Below, piece by piece: positions 42,094 to 53,687 of a stretch of 62,227 nt of DNA. The position numbers and the translations under genes were made by a program. Below the pieces are notes generated by a model. That model saw only the letters and a program-made list of their open reading frames with translations. It searched no databases and had not been told where the DNA came from. The stretch spans positions 105,056 to 167,282 of the forward strand of contig CACEIC010000001.1 of assembly GCA_902559605.1 (NCBI GenBank). The letters run 5' to 3'. Numbering within the stretch: the stretch's first letter is position 1; the number at the start of each line of letters is the position of its first letter. This stretch comes from an uncultured Pelagibacteraceae bacterium. GTDB lineage: Bacteria > Pseudomonadota > Alphaproteobacteria > Pelagibacterales > Pelagibacteraceae.

Positions 42094-42387
42094 ATGAAGT
42101 TTAAACCGTTACATGACCGTGTTTTAATAGAAGTTTTAGATAGCAGCGAAAAAACTGCTGGTGGCATAATTATTCCAGATACAGCTCAAGAAAAACCTCA
42201 AGAAGGTAAAGTTGTTGCTGTCGGCGGAGGTGCAAAAACTGAAGATGGAAAACTAATACCTATGGACGTTAAAGTAGGAGATAAAGTTTTATTCGGTAAG
42301 TGGTCAGGAACAGAAGTTAAAATTGATGGTAAAGAGTACAGCATAATGAAAGAATCTGACATTATGGGTATTGCAACAGGTAAATAA
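42094..42387 (+). CDS. groES: Co-chaperonin GroES
   Basis: [44 protein letters not shown]. Confidence 0.98.
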   Translation: MKFKPLHDRVLIEVLDSSEKTAGGIIIPDTAQEKPQEGKVVAVGGGAKTEDGKLIPMDVKVGDKVLFGKWSGTEVKIDGKEYSIMKESDIMGIATGK

Positions 42388-42394
42388 TTAATAA

Positions 42395-44062
<1,668 letters not shown>

Positions 44063-44083
44063 TCCCAATCTTACTCAAAAAAA

Positions 44084-44122
44084 ATTCAAAAAGGGCAGTT
44101 TTTACTGCCCTTTTTTTTTGAA
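44084..44122 (+). terminator. Rho-independent terminator downstream of groEL: GGGCAGT-TTTT-ACTGCCC plus T9
   Basis: Stem 44093-44099/44104-44110, flanked by A-tract and T-tract. Confidence 0.92.
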
Positions 44123-44159
44123 TTGAAAAAAAATATTTTGAATATATAAGAACGCGCAA

Positions 44160-45986
44160 ATGACAACATCGATACGTAACATCACCATAATTGCTCATGT
44201 TGACCATGGCAAGACTACTTTGATTGATAACTTAATGAAACAGAGTGGTTCTTTTAGAGAAAATGAAGTTGTTGATGAAAGACTGATGGACTCCGGCGAA
44301 CTTGAAAAGGAAAGAGGTATTACAATTCTTGCCAAACCAGCTTCAATAAATTGGAAAGATTCTAGAATTAATATTATTGATACACCTGGACACAGGGATT
44401 TTGCTGCAGAAGTTGAAAGAGTTCTTAGTATGGCTGATGGTGCATTATTATTAATAGATTCAGCCGAAGGGGTAATGCCTCAAACTAAATTTGTATTAGC
44501 TAAAGCACTTAAACAAGGCCTTAAACCAATCGTAGTTATTAATAAATTAGACAAAGCTGACCAAAGAGCCGATGAAGTTTTAAATGAGACTTTTGACTTA
44601 TTTGTAAGCTTAGATGCCAACGAAGAGCAATTAGACTTTCCAGTTATTTACGCAAGTGGAAGATCTGGCTGGGCATCTAACGAAATAGATGGCCCAAGAG
44701 AGAACTTAAATCCATTATTAGATTTAGTAATAGATCATGTAAAGCCAGCAGAATTTGACAAGTCCAAGCCTTTTGCAATGCTTTCGACTCTTTTATATGC
44801 AGATAGTTTTCTAGGTAGAAGTTTAGTTGGTAGAATTTCACAAGGTACTGCAAAAGCAAATCAACAAATCAAGGCAATTAATCTTGATGGAGAAAAAGTT
44901 GATGAGGGAAGGTTGACTAAAATATTTAGATATGAGGGGACAAAAAAAGTACCAATAGAAGTTGGCGAAGCTGGAGATATTGTAGTTATCGCTGGATTAG
45001 AAAAAGCAAATGTTGCTGATACAATATGTGATACTGAGGTAGATATACCAATTCAAGCAACCCCGATTGATCCTCCAACGATGTCTATTAAGATTACAGT
45101 AAATAGTTCTCCATTAGCTGGAACTGAGGGTAAAAAACTTACAAGTACTCAAATTAGAGAGAGATTAGTTCAAGAAGCTCAAAATAATGTCGGGATTTCA
45201 TTTTCAGAAAATGAAAACAAAGATTCATTTGAAATAAGTGGAAGAGGTGAATTGATGTTGGAAATATTATTGACACAAATGAGACGTGAAGGGTTTGAAA
45301 TGACAGTAAGCCCCCCTAGAGTTTTATTTCAAAAAAATGAAAATGGTGAAAAATTAGAACCCATTGAAGAAATTACTATGGATCTTGACGAAGAGTTTTC
45401 TTCAAAAGTTATAGACTCCATGAATAAAAGAAAAGGAAAGTTAATAGATCTTAAAGATACTGGAAAAAATAAAAAACGATTAATCTTTCATGCACCAACT
45501 AGAGGTTTAATGGGATACACTAGTAGATTTCTTACTCTAACTAAAGGAACAGGAGTAATAAACAGAATATTCCATTCCTATGGAAAATTTGAGGGAGATA
45601 TGGAAGGCAGAAGAAATGGTGCATTAATTTCTATGGAGCAAGGAAAAGCAGTAGCATTTGCAATTTATAATCTACAGGCAAGAGGAGAAATGTTTGTTAC
45701 TCATAACGATCCAGTTTATTCAGGTATGATTGTGGGATTGTCACCTAAACCTGGTGATATGATTATAAATGTCATGAAAGGTAAAAAACTTACAAATATG
45801 AGGACACAAGGAACAGATGAAAATGTTGTTTTAACTCCCGTAAGAAAGATGTCTATTGCTGAACAATTGAGTATGTTAAATTCTGATGAAGCACTAGAAA
45901 TTACACCAAATTCATGCAGATTAAGGAAAGCTGTGCTTGATCCTCACGAGAGAAAAAAGCTCTCTAAATTATCTGAAGCTTCTTAA
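44160..45986 (+). CDS. typA: Ribosome-associated GTPase TypA/BipA
   Basis: IAHVDHGKTTLIDNLMKQSG; ERGITILAK; DTPGHRDFAAEVERVL; NKLDK. Confidence 0.97.
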   Translation: MTTSIRNITIIAHVDHGKTTLIDNLMKQSGSFRENEVVDERLMDSGELEKERGITILAKPASINWKDSRINIIDTPGHRDFAAEVERVLSMADGALLLIDSAEGVMPQTKFVLAKALKQGLKPIVVINKLDKADQRADEVLNETFDLFVSLDANEEQLDFPVIYASGRSGWASNEIDGPRENLNPLLDLVIDHVKPAEFDKSKPFAMLSTLLYADSFLGRSLVGRISQGTAKANQQIKAINLDGEKVDEGRLTKIFRYEGTKKVPIEVGEAGDIVVIAGLEKANVADTICDTEVDIPIQATPIDPPTMSIKITVNSSPLAGTEGKKLTSTQIRERLVQEAQNNVGISFSENENKDSFEISGRGELMLEILLTQMRREGFEMTVSPPRVLFQKNENGEKLEPIEEITMDLDEEFSSKVIDSMNKRKGKLIDLKDTGKNKKRLIFHAPTRGLMGYTSRFLTLTKGTGVINRIFHSYGKFEGDMEGRRNGALISMEQGKAVAFAIYNLQARGEMFVTHNDPVYSGMIVGLSPKPGDMIINVMKGKKLTNMRTQGTDENVVLTPVRKMSIAEQLSMLNSDEALEITPNSCRLRKAVLDPHERKKLSKLSEAS

Positions 45987-45991
45987 AATTA

Positions 45992-46447
45992 TTATTCAGA
46001 TTTATTTTTTGTAAAAGGCAGCCACTTTTCAAAAGCTGATTTACTAGGTCCGTCATATGGAATTGAGTAAGAGTTTGTTCTTGTCAATACTTCAATTCCT
46101 TTTGAGAAAACAAAAATAAAAACTATGACAAAAACAATTGTCATTATTTTAAATGGATCAAAATTTTTTGTCTTAAAAACACTAACAGCTTTTGCTTCAG
46201 CTCTATGAAATTGTTTAAACGTATAATAAACAGCAAATATTAAACCTATATGAGCAACATATGTCCCTGCCCAACCAAATGCAAAAGTAGCATAAGAAAA
46301 TACGTATAAACTAAATACTGTTGTCCATATAAAACTCAAAACTAATAATATTTGTAGTCTCACAGTTTTTGGAAGGGCTCTTAAATCATTTTTACTATCG
46401 TCAAATAGTATATTCGCTGATTCTTTCATCCAATTTTTTATAGACAT
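45992..46447 (-). CDS. Hypothetical three-TM membrane protein
   Basis: ORF with hydrophobic segments, tail-to-tail with typA. Confidence 0.65.
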   Translation of the reverse strand: MSIKNWMKESANILFDDSKNDLRALPKTVRLQILLVLSFIWTTVFSLYVFSYATFAFGWAGTYVAHIGLIFAVYYTFKQFHRAEAKAVSVFKTKNFDPFKIMTIVFVIVFIFVFSKGIEVLTRTNSYSIPYDGPSKSAFEKWLPFTKNKSE

Positions 46448-46507
46448 AATTTATATTTACAATTTTTATTCAATATTAACAATCGACTAATTGTCCACTA
46501 AAAACAT

Positions 46508-47155
46508 TTACTTCGTAACTTTATCCACAATATAAATTCCTAAAGCTACTGCGGGACCTATACCAAATGCAAATATTATAGTACCCAAACCAACAGTTCC
46601 TCCCAAATACCAACCAGATATAACAGCTGAAATTTCCAAAGTAGCTCGAATTAAAGCAATAGGAAGTTGAGTTTTTTTTGTTAGACCTGTCATCAATCCA
46701 TCTCTTGGACCAGGACCTAAATTTGCAATTAAATATATCCCACTTCCTAGACCGACAAGCAAAACAGAAAATACAGCAAGAATATATTTTGAAAAAGTAG
46801 CTAAAGGAGGATCAAAAAGAAAAAGTGTCAAATCGATTATCGTTGCTATAATTAAAATATTTAGAATTGTACCAATTCCTGGTTTTTGTTTTAGTGGAAA
46901 CCAAAACCCTAAAACAATAATACTTATTATGAATGTAGATAATCCGATCGAAATATTTAATATGTTTGATAACCCTTCTGCAAGAACAGACCATGGAGAA
47001 TTACCAGTAGTAGAAACTAATAAAAGACCCTCTCCCAACCCAAACAAAGATAAACCAACACATAAAAGTAAAAAAGTTGTAAATTTAGGTTTTAAATTTA
47101 AAGGTTTTTCTGAGCTCCAAGATTTTGAGGGGATATTTTTAATGGTTAAAAACAT
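46508..47155 (-). CDS. YczE/YitT-like integral membrane protein
   Basis: Repeated hydrophobic helices; NLGPGPRDGLMTGL; GTIIFAFGIGPAVALGI. Confidence 0.7.
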   Translation of the reverse strand: MFLTIKNIPSKSWSSEKPLNLKPKFTTFLLLCVGLSLFGLGEGLLLVSTTGNSPWSVLAEGLSNILNISIGLSTFIISIIVLGFWFPLKQKPGIGTILNILIIATIIDLTLFLFDPPLATFSKYILAVFSVLLVGLGSGIYLIANLGPGPRDGLMTGLTKKTQLPIALIRATLEISAVISGWYLGGTVGLGTIIFAFGIGPAVALGIYIVDKVTK

Positions 47156-47234
47156 AATTCTTTAGACTATTTATCTTTTAAACATAAAAATTCTATATAA
47201 AGTTCAAACAAGTTAATTAAAATGATATGAAATA

Positions 47235-47912
47235 ATGAGAAAATTCTTAGTAATATTGTTGGTTTTATCTCCTCTTTTTTTGCAAGCACATACTGACCAC
47301 TATAAAAATTATACAAACATAGAAATGGAGATATTTAAAGATGATGAAAAAATTGGAGAAAGTATTTTCACATTTAAAAAAGAAAAAAATAAATTTATTG
47401 TTAAAAATAAGACTAATTTCAATGTAAAATTATTGGGTGTTACAGTGTTCTCCATAAATAGTAGAGGTACTGAAGAATATATTGAAGACCAATTAATTTC
47501 ATTTAACTCAGAAACATTTCAAAACAATAAGAGAAAATATGTAAATTTAATTTTTGATGAAAAAAAAGAGAAGTTTATAATTGATGGTTCATCATATAAG
47601 GGTGAGGCGGATAAAGAAAATATAATCGGCCATTGGTGGAATCATAGAATTTTGCAAACTGAGACACAAATAAGTCCATTATCTGGAAGTGTAAAAAAAC
47701 AAAACATAGAATTTTTAGGAAAAGAAAAAATTAAACTTTATAATAAAGAATATGATGTAGAACACTTTAGACTATTTTCTACTGATCCAAATCTACCTGA
47801 TGATAAAAAATTAAATTTTGAAGTATGGTATGATAAGAAAAAAGCATTGATTATAAAAGTAGCTTATAAAAGAATGGGTTTATGGGAATATAGACTAAAA
47901 AAAATTCAATAA
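47235..47912 (+). CDS. Secreted DUF6134-like protein
   Basis: Signal peptide then NIEMEIFKDDEKIGESIFTFKKE...GHWWNHRIL. Confidence 0.6.
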   Translation: MRKFLVILLVLSPLFLQAHTDHYKNYTNIEMEIFKDDEKIGESIFTFKKEKNKFIVKNKTNFNVKLLGVTVFSINSRGTEEYIEDQLISFNSETFQNNKRKYVNLIFDEKKEKFIIDGSSYKGEADKENIIGHWWNHRILQTETQISPLSGSVKKQNIEFLGKEKIKLYNKEYDVEHFRLFSTDPNLPDDKKLNFEVWYDKKKALIIKVAYKRMGLWEYRLKKIQ

Positions 47913-49229
47913 TTATTTTCCCGCTACTGTCATTTGATTAATCAAAAGTGTAGGTGCATTTGTAGAGTATTTCATCTCTAGATCGTTTGCCAAAGTAATA
48001 TTCTTGAACATTTCCTTAAAATTTCCAGCAATAGTTATTTCACTTACTGGGTAAGTTAGTTCTCCATCCTCAACCATAAATCCTGACGCTCCAACTGAGT
48101 AATCTCCTGTTATAATATTACCTCCATGGCCTATAGTCTCTGTTATGTATAGAAACTTCTTTTCTGAATTTAGCAAATCCTTAAAACTTAAGGTACCGTT
48201 TTCAAAGTATAAGTTTGTTGTTCCTCCAGACCTACCGTTAGATTTTAAATTTAACTTTTTACCATAATAAGTATCAATTAAATAATTTTTTAAAATGCCA
48301 TTCTCAACTAGTTTCAGAGAGTTTGTTTCAACACCCTCGCTATCAAAGTTTTGGGAGCCTAATCCTTTTTCAATTTTTGGATCATCTATGATATTAATTG
48401 AATTTGGAAAAACTTCAGAATTGATTTGATCTTTTAAAAAAGAAGTTCCTCTTGCAATAGCACTCGCACTAATTGCACTTGCTAGTGTACTTAATATACC
48501 TTTGGAAATTCTTTTATCGAATATTACTCCAATTTTTTCACTCTTAATTTTTTTTGGACCTAACTTTTTTATTGCTTTGTTGGCAGCTATTTTTCCAATT
48601 TCTTCTGGTTTCATCATATCTTGCAAGAATCTTGTGCTACCAAACTCATAATCTCTTTCCATTGCACCATTAATTCTTGATACAGCTACACATGAAGATG
48701 AAAAATTTGAGGTTTTGTATCCACCTAAGAAACCATTACTGTTTGCGAGTATAAAATTATTTTTATTTTCGGTAAAACCAGCTTCAGTATTAACTATTTT
48801 TTCGTCCGTTGATGCTGTTTCTTCAACTTTTTTTAAAAATTCAATCTTTTTATCATTTTGATAATGTGTTTCATCATAGAGATTAAGGTCTCTTATCTCT
48901 TTAGACATTAAATCTTTATCTGGTAACGAATTATTTTCATCTGATGGAGTAATTTTTGTAGCATCAATACAACGTTCTATTAGTTTTTCTAAGTTTGATT
49001 TAGATAAATCTGATGAATTTATGCTTGATTTTTTTTTCTCTATGTAAGTAGTTAAATTGACAGCAAAACTATCTGCTCTATTTGACTCGTCTAATTTTTT
49101 ATTTCTAAAACTAACATTTTCTGAAACAGAGTGAATTACTTTTACACCCACATCCGTGGCTCCTAGTTTTTTAGAGTTCTCAATACAATAAGACGCTATA
49201 TCTTTTAAAAATTCCTGATCCCTTATCAT
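47913..49229 (-). CDS. pmbA: Metalloprotease-family TldE/PmbA
   Basis: TldD/PmbA family: DNLEMKYSTNAPTLLINQMTVAGK C-terminus; lacks HExxH; paired with tldD. Confidence 0.92.
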   Translation of the reverse strand: MIRDQEFLKDIASYCIENSKKLGATDVGVKVIHSVSENVSFRNKKLDESNRADSFAVNLTTYIEKKKSSINSSDLSKSNLEKLIERCIDATKITPSDENNSLPDKDLMSKEIRDLNLYDETHYQNDKKIEFLKKVEETASTDEKIVNTEAGFTENKNNFILANSNGFLGGYKTSNFSSSCVAVSRINGAMERDYEFGSTRFLQDMMKPEEIGKIAANKAIKKLGPKKIKSEKIGVIFDKRISKGILSTLASAISASAIARGTSFLKDQINSEVFPNSINIIDDPKIEKGLGSQNFDSEGVETNSLKLVENGILKNYLIDTYYGKKLNLKSNGRSGGTTNLYFENGTLSFKDLLNSEKKFLYITETIGHGGNIITGDYSVGASGFMVEDGELTYPVSEITIAGNFKEMFKNITLANDLEMKYSTNAPTLLINQMTVAGK

Positions 49230-49234
49230 TTAGA

Positions 49235-50647
49235 TTAAAGTTTTGTTCCACCCACGGTCATCTTATTTATAAGAATTGATGGCTGAGCTACTCCTACTGG
49301 AACACCCTGTCCAGCTTTCCCACATGTTCCAATACCTGGATCTAATTTCATATCATTACCAACTAATGAAACTTCTTTTAAAATTGATGGTCCATCTCCA
49401 ATTAATGTAGCACCTTTGATTGGTGATCCAATTTTACCATTATTTATTTCATATGCTTCTGTGCAGTTAAAGACAAATTTTCCTGAAGTTATGTCTACTT
49501 GTCCTCCCCCAAAACTTACAGCGAAAATACCTTTATCAACTGAACTTATCATTTCATCTTGCGAATATTTACCTGACAACATCATAGTATTTCTCATTCT
49601 TGGTAAAACCACATGTTTATAACTTTCTCTTCTTCCGCTACCTGTTGACTTGGTTCCCATCAAACGAGCGTTTAAACGGTCTTGCATATAGTTCTTTAAA
49701 ATTCCATTTTCTATTAAAACTGTATTTTCAGTAGGCGTTCCTTCATCATCTATCGTTAAACTTCCTCTTCTTTGATGTAATGTGCCATCATCTACAATTG
49801 TAACTCCTTCACTTGCTACTTGCTGCCCCATTAAATTATGAAAAGCTGAAGTTTTTTTTCTATTGAAATCTCCTTCAAGACCATGTCCAATTGCTTCATG
49901 TATCAAAATTGCTGGCCATCCAGGGCCTAAAACAACTTTCATCTCTCCTGCTGGTGCTGGTTTGCTTTCTAAATTCACATTTGCGATTCTAAAAGCTTCA
50001 TCACATACATCTTTCCAGCTTCCATCTTTTAGATAGTCATCATAGCTTTGTCTTCCTCCAACTCCATAAACACCTGTTTCTTTTTTTCCATCTTTCTCTA
50101 AAACGACGGAAACGTTAAATCTGACTAATGGCCTATCATCTTTCAAAACTTGATTATCAGAACGAATAATTTCTATTGATTTATGTTCACCTAGAAAATT
50201 TGCAGTTACTTGATTTACAATTGAGCCTTTTGATCTTAAATAGTTATTAACACATTTCAGCAAATCTATTTTCGAGTCGAAAGTCTTGCTTTCTATAGGA
50301 TTAATGTTTTCGTAATATTTGCTATTAGTTTTAGGAATTTCGTGATTATAAGTTCCTTTTTTTGACTTTAACGTATCTTTTAAATTCTCGCTTGATTTTC
50401 TTAGTGACTCTTTTGAAATATCATTAGAATGAGAGTAAGCAACAACCTCTCCTGTCACAGCTCTGAAACCATATCCTTGATCAGAGTTATAAGTTGAGCT
50501 CTTTATTTTATTATCATCTAAAACAATAGATTCAGATTTATGATTTTCTAAATATAATTCTCCGTCATCACAATTTTTTAAGGTTTCAGTAACAATTGCT
50601 TCAGCTTGTGATGTATCTATATCTGTTTCTTTGAAGAAATTTGACAT
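49235..50647 (-). CDS. tldD: Metalloprotease TldD
   Basis: LIHEAIGHGLEGDFNRKKTSAF (HExxxH); GKAGQGVPVGVAQPSILINKMTVGG. Confidence 0.95.
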   Translation of the reverse strand: MSNFFKETDIDTSQAEAIVTETLKNCDDGELYLENHKSESIVLDDNKIKSSTYNSDQGYGFRAVTGEVVAYSHSNDISKESLRKSSENLKDTLKSKKGTYNHEIPKTNSKYYENINPIESKTFDSKIDLLKCVNNYLRSKGSIVNQVTANFLGEHKSIEIIRSDNQVLKDDRPLVRFNVSVVLEKDGKKETGVYGVGGRQSYDDYLKDGSWKDVCDEAFRIANVNLESKPAPAGEMKVVLGPGWPAILIHEAIGHGLEGDFNRKKTSAFHNLMGQQVASEGVTIVDDGTLHQRRGSLTIDDEGTPTENTVLIENGILKNYMQDRLNARLMGTKSTGSGRRESYKHVVLPRMRNTMMLSGKYSQDEMISSVDKGIFAVSFGGGQVDITSGKFVFNCTEAYEINNGKIGSPIKGATLIGDGPSILKEVSLVGNDMKLDPGIGTCGKAGQGVPVGVAQPSILINKMTVGGTKL

Positions 50648-50732
50648 GTGAAGAATGTAATAGTGATTATTAATATATCAACTGCTTATTTGGCACATTT
50701 GTAAAAATAAAATATTCAAATATAGTTTGATA

Positions 50733-51077
50733 ATGAAGGTTTTTTTTAATAATTCATGCAAAATCTGCAGAGCAGAAATTAATATTTATAAAAAAGAAAA
50801 CATAGAAAATTTGAATTGGATAGACATTACTAAAAATAAAAATGCTGAATTAGAAACAAAAAAAACTGATAAAGAGCTTCTGAGAAGACTTCATGTGGAA
50901 CAAGATGGAAAAATCTATGTGGGTATTGATGCTTTTTTACTTATTTGGAAAAGTATTCCAAAATACAAGTTTCTTTATAAATTTTTTAAACTCCCAGTCA
51001 TTTACCAATTATTTTATGTTGGATATGAAATTGTAGCGTTCTTTTTGTATTTAAAAAATAAACATCAACTAAACTAA
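50733..51077 (+). CDS. DCC-family (DUF393) thiol-disulfide oxidoreductase-like protein
   Basis: MKVFFNNSCKICRAEINIYKK; start moved to ATG at 50733. Confidence 0.8.
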   Translation: MKVFFNNSCKICRAEINIYKKENIENLNWIDITKNKNAELETKKTDKELLRRLHVEQDGKIYVGIDAFLLIWKSIPKYKFLYKFFKLPVIYQLFYVGYEIVAFFLYLKNKHQLN

Positions 51078-51367
51078 TGTTGAATAGCGTATAAAATTTG
51101 TGTTACAAAAGATAAAAATATAAAAAAAGAGAAAAATAAAATAAAATACATAACTGTAACTGCTCTATTTCTCTTTCTTCTTAAAATAACAAATTTTTTA
51201 TCATCAAGAAAAGAGATGTCTCTATCACCTGGCACTGGATAATCATAACTCCATCTCCATAAAGATGAACCAAGTCTTTTATCTAGTTTATTGTAATAAT
51301 TTACCCAAGCCAATGACCACATAAACATTAAAAATAAAAATGTTAAAGCTAAAAAAGTTGAGAACAT
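51074..51367 (-). CDS. Hypothetical membrane protein
   Basis: Two hydrophobic segments flanking a polar middle; no family recognised. Confidence 0.6.
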   Translation of the reverse strand: MFSTFLALTFLFLMFMWSLAWVNYYNKLDKRLGSSLWRWSYDYPVPGDRDISFLDDKKFVILRRKRNRAVTVMYFILFFSFFIFLSFVTQILYAIQH

Positions 51368-51399
51368 AAATATATTAAATTATATTAAATTTTTTTTAT

Positions 51400-52119
51400 A
51401 TGTCTATCTGGGGAAGTTTAATTGGTGGGATGATCGGTTTTTCTTTAGGAGGGCCATTTGGAATGCTATTAGGTTCCTTAATTGGTGGAAAAGTATCAAG
51501 ATCAAGATCATCATTTAAATCTTTTACACAACCTCAACAAGTTTTTGCATTAGCTCTTATAGTTTTATCAGCGAAACTGAGTAAAGCAGACGGTCAGGTT
51601 AGTAGAGAGGAATTAATAGCGGTAAAAGATAAACTCAAAATTCCAGAACATGAATTAGATCAAGTTGGAAAAATTTTTAATAAAGCTAAAGAAGAAAGTA
51701 CTGGTTACGAGCCATATGCAAAACAAATAGCTCAGATTTATCAAGGAAATATAAATATATTGGAAGAAGTCATTAATATATTATTTTATATTGCAGAAGC
51801 TGATGGAAATATAAGTGATCAAGAATTTAGAATGATACAACATGTTTCTCAATTATTTGGTCTTAGTAACGCCCAGTTCAATGGAATAGTTGAGGGTAGA
51901 AAATCATCAGATAAACTCAATCCATATGTAGTATTAGAGAGCAAACCTGATGATAATCTTACAGATATTAGAAAAAGATATTTAAAATTAAGTAAAGAAC
52001 ACCATCCTGACTTACTTCTAAGTAAAGGAGTTCCTCAGGAAGTTATTGAGGAAAGCAAAAAGAAAATGAGAGCTATTAATTCAGCCTGGGATCAAATCCA
52101 AAAGCTAAAGAGTAATTAA
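51400..52119 (+). CDS. DjlA-like protein: glycine-rich membrane segment, TerB-like domain, C-terminal J-domain
   Basis: [37 protein letters not shown] / [28 protein letters not shown]. Confidence 0.87.
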   Translation: MSIWGSLIGGMIGFSLGGPFGMLLGSLIGGKVSRSRSSFKSFTQPQQVFALALIVLSAKLSKADGQVSREELIAVKDKLKIPEHELDQVGKIFNKAKEESTGYEPYAKQIAQIYQGNINILEEVINILFYIAEADGNISDQEFRMIQHVSQLFGLSNAQFNGIVEGRKSSDKLNPYVVLESKPDDNLTDIRKRYLKLSKEHHPDLLLSKGVPQEVIEESKKKMRAINSAWDQIQKLKSN

Positions 52120-53390
52120 AATTGCTCAGATTCTGTTGAGCCTTCCATTGCTGTTGTGGAGCTCTTTCCAGAACTTATTGTATTGGAAACTGCATCAAAA
52201 TAAGAAGTGCCAACTTCTCGTTGATGTTTAACACTGGTATATCCATCTTTTTCTCTAGCAAATTCATTTTGTTGTATTCTAGAGTAAGCAGTCATACCTT
52301 CCTTTTTATACTTTTCTGCAAGCTCGAAAATAGCAATATTTTGCGTATGGAATCCTGCTAAAGTTATAAATTGAAATTTATATCCCATCATTCCAATTTT
52401 AGTTTGAAATGTTGCAATCTCATCATCAGATAAATGTTTCTTCCAATTAAATGATGGGGAGCAATTATAAGCTAACATCTTGCCAGGAAATTTTGCATGT
52501 ATTGCATCAGCAAACTTTTTTGCTTCTTCTAAATTAGGTGTTGCAGTTTCACACCATATTAAATCCGCGTAAGGTGCATAAGCTAACCCTCTTGAGATTG
52601 CTTGATCAATACCATCTTTTACATAATAAAAGCCTTCAGGTGACCTTTCTCCGGTTAAAAACGGTTTGTCATTTTCATCAAAATCGTTTGTTATTAGTTT
52701 CGCAGCGTTGGCATCTGTTCTTGCAAGAATAATGAGAGGAACGTCGGCAATATCAGCTGCCAATCTCGCTGCTTTTAGATTTCGGACCATGGTTCCAGTA
52801 GGAACAAGTACCTTACCACCCATATGTCCACATTTTTTTTCACTAGCTAGTTGGTCTTCAAAATGAACTCCAGCTGCGCCAGCTTTTATAAATTTTTTTG
52901 TCAGCTCAAATACATTTAACGGTCCACCAAATCCTGCTTCACCATCTGCAATAATTGGCAACATGTAATCAGTTCTTTCGCTGCTTTTCATATCTCCGTC
53001 TGCAATTTCCATATGTTGAATTTGATCCGCTCTAATTAAGGAATTATTCATAGACTCAACTAATTTAGGTGCGCTGTCGTAAGGATATAAAGATTGATCA
53101 GGATACATTTCTCCAGCGCTGTTTGCGTCTGCTGCGACTTGCCAACCACTTAAATAAATTGCTTTTAAACCTGCTTTTGCATGTTGAACAGCTTGATTTC
53201 CTGATAAAGAACCAAGTGTGTTTACATATGGCTCTGTATTCAACAATCTCCAGAGTTTTTGAGATTGCTGTTTACACATTGAATACTCAATTTTAATAGA
53301 TCCTCTTAACCTTTCTACTTCTTCTGGCTTATAATCCCTTTGTATTCCTGCAAATCTTTTCAACTCGTACGAGATATTCTCGGCTGACAT
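52116..53390 (-). CDS. aceA: Isocitrate lyase
   Basis: [46 protein letters not shown]. Confidence 0.96.
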   Translation of the reverse strand: MSAENISYELKRFAGIQRDYKPEEVERLRGSIKIEYSMCKQQSQKLWRLLNTEPYVNTLGSLSGNQAVQHAKAGLKAIYLSGWQVAADANSAGEMYPDQSLYPYDSAPKLVESMNNSLIRADQIQHMEIADGDMKSSERTDYMLPIIADGEAGFGGPLNVFELTKKFIKAGAAGVHFEDQLASEKKCGHMGGKVLVPTGTMVRNLKAARLAADIADVPLIILARTDANAAKLITNDFDENDKPFLTGERSPEGFYYVKDGIDQAISRGLAYAPYADLIWCETATPNLEEAKKFADAIHAKFPGKMLAYNCSPSFNWKKHLSDDEIATFQTKIGMMGYKFQFITLAGFHTQNIAIFELAEKYKKEGMTAYSRIQQNEFAREKDGYTSVKHQREVGTSYFDAVSNTISSGKSSTTAMEGSTESEQF

Positions 53391-53416
53391 TATTCCCCCT
53401 TTAAAAACTAATTTTT

Positions 53417-53578
53417 TTATTTTTCGTTATATTCTTCTGTAAACTCATTCATTCCACTTGATCCCCAATCGCAGTGGTCATCTCTTAAATAAACCCCTCT
53501 GCTTCTATGCTCTTGGTGATCTTGGTGATTTGTAGTTTGAGAACTAGTTTCAATGTTTTTTATAGTATTTTTGTCCAT
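53417..53578 (-). CDS. 53-aa hydrophilic ORF immediately upstream of aceA
   Basis: [53 protein letters not shown]; 26 bp from aceA on the same strand. Confidence 0.55.
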   Translation of the reverse strand: MDKNTIKNIETSSQTTNHQDHQEHRSRGVYLRDDHCDWGSSGMNEFTEEYNEK

Positions 53579-53591
53579 GTAAACTTTATAA

Positions 53592-53607
53592 TTTACAATA
53601 TTTACAA
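53592..53607. promoter_or_regulatory. Operator-like direct repeat TTTACAATATTTACAA (half-sites 9 bp apart)
   Basis: Direct reading; matches the site at 53665-53680. Confidence 0.6.
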
Positions 53608-53651
53608 AATCCACAAAAAATGTTAAAATTCTAGTAAATACAATAAATTTT

Positions 53652-53680
53652 TTGTAAATAATAATTTACAAAGTTTACAA
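53652..53680. promoter_or_regulatory. Operator-like cluster TTGTAAAT(N4)ATTTACAA followed by GTTTACAA, just upstream of regulator ATG
   Basis: Inverted plus direct half-sites; spacing of the direct pair is the same 9 bp. Confidence 0.6.
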
Positions 53681-53687
53681 ATAGTAA

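Noticed and set aside
52538-53296. Three plus-strand ORFs within aceA
   Set aside because: Antisense to a highly conserved enzyme; no supporting signal
53508-53530. CTTGGTGATCTTGGTGAT short tandem repeat
   Set aside because: Two copies only; encodes HQDHQ in the small ORF, no independent support as an element
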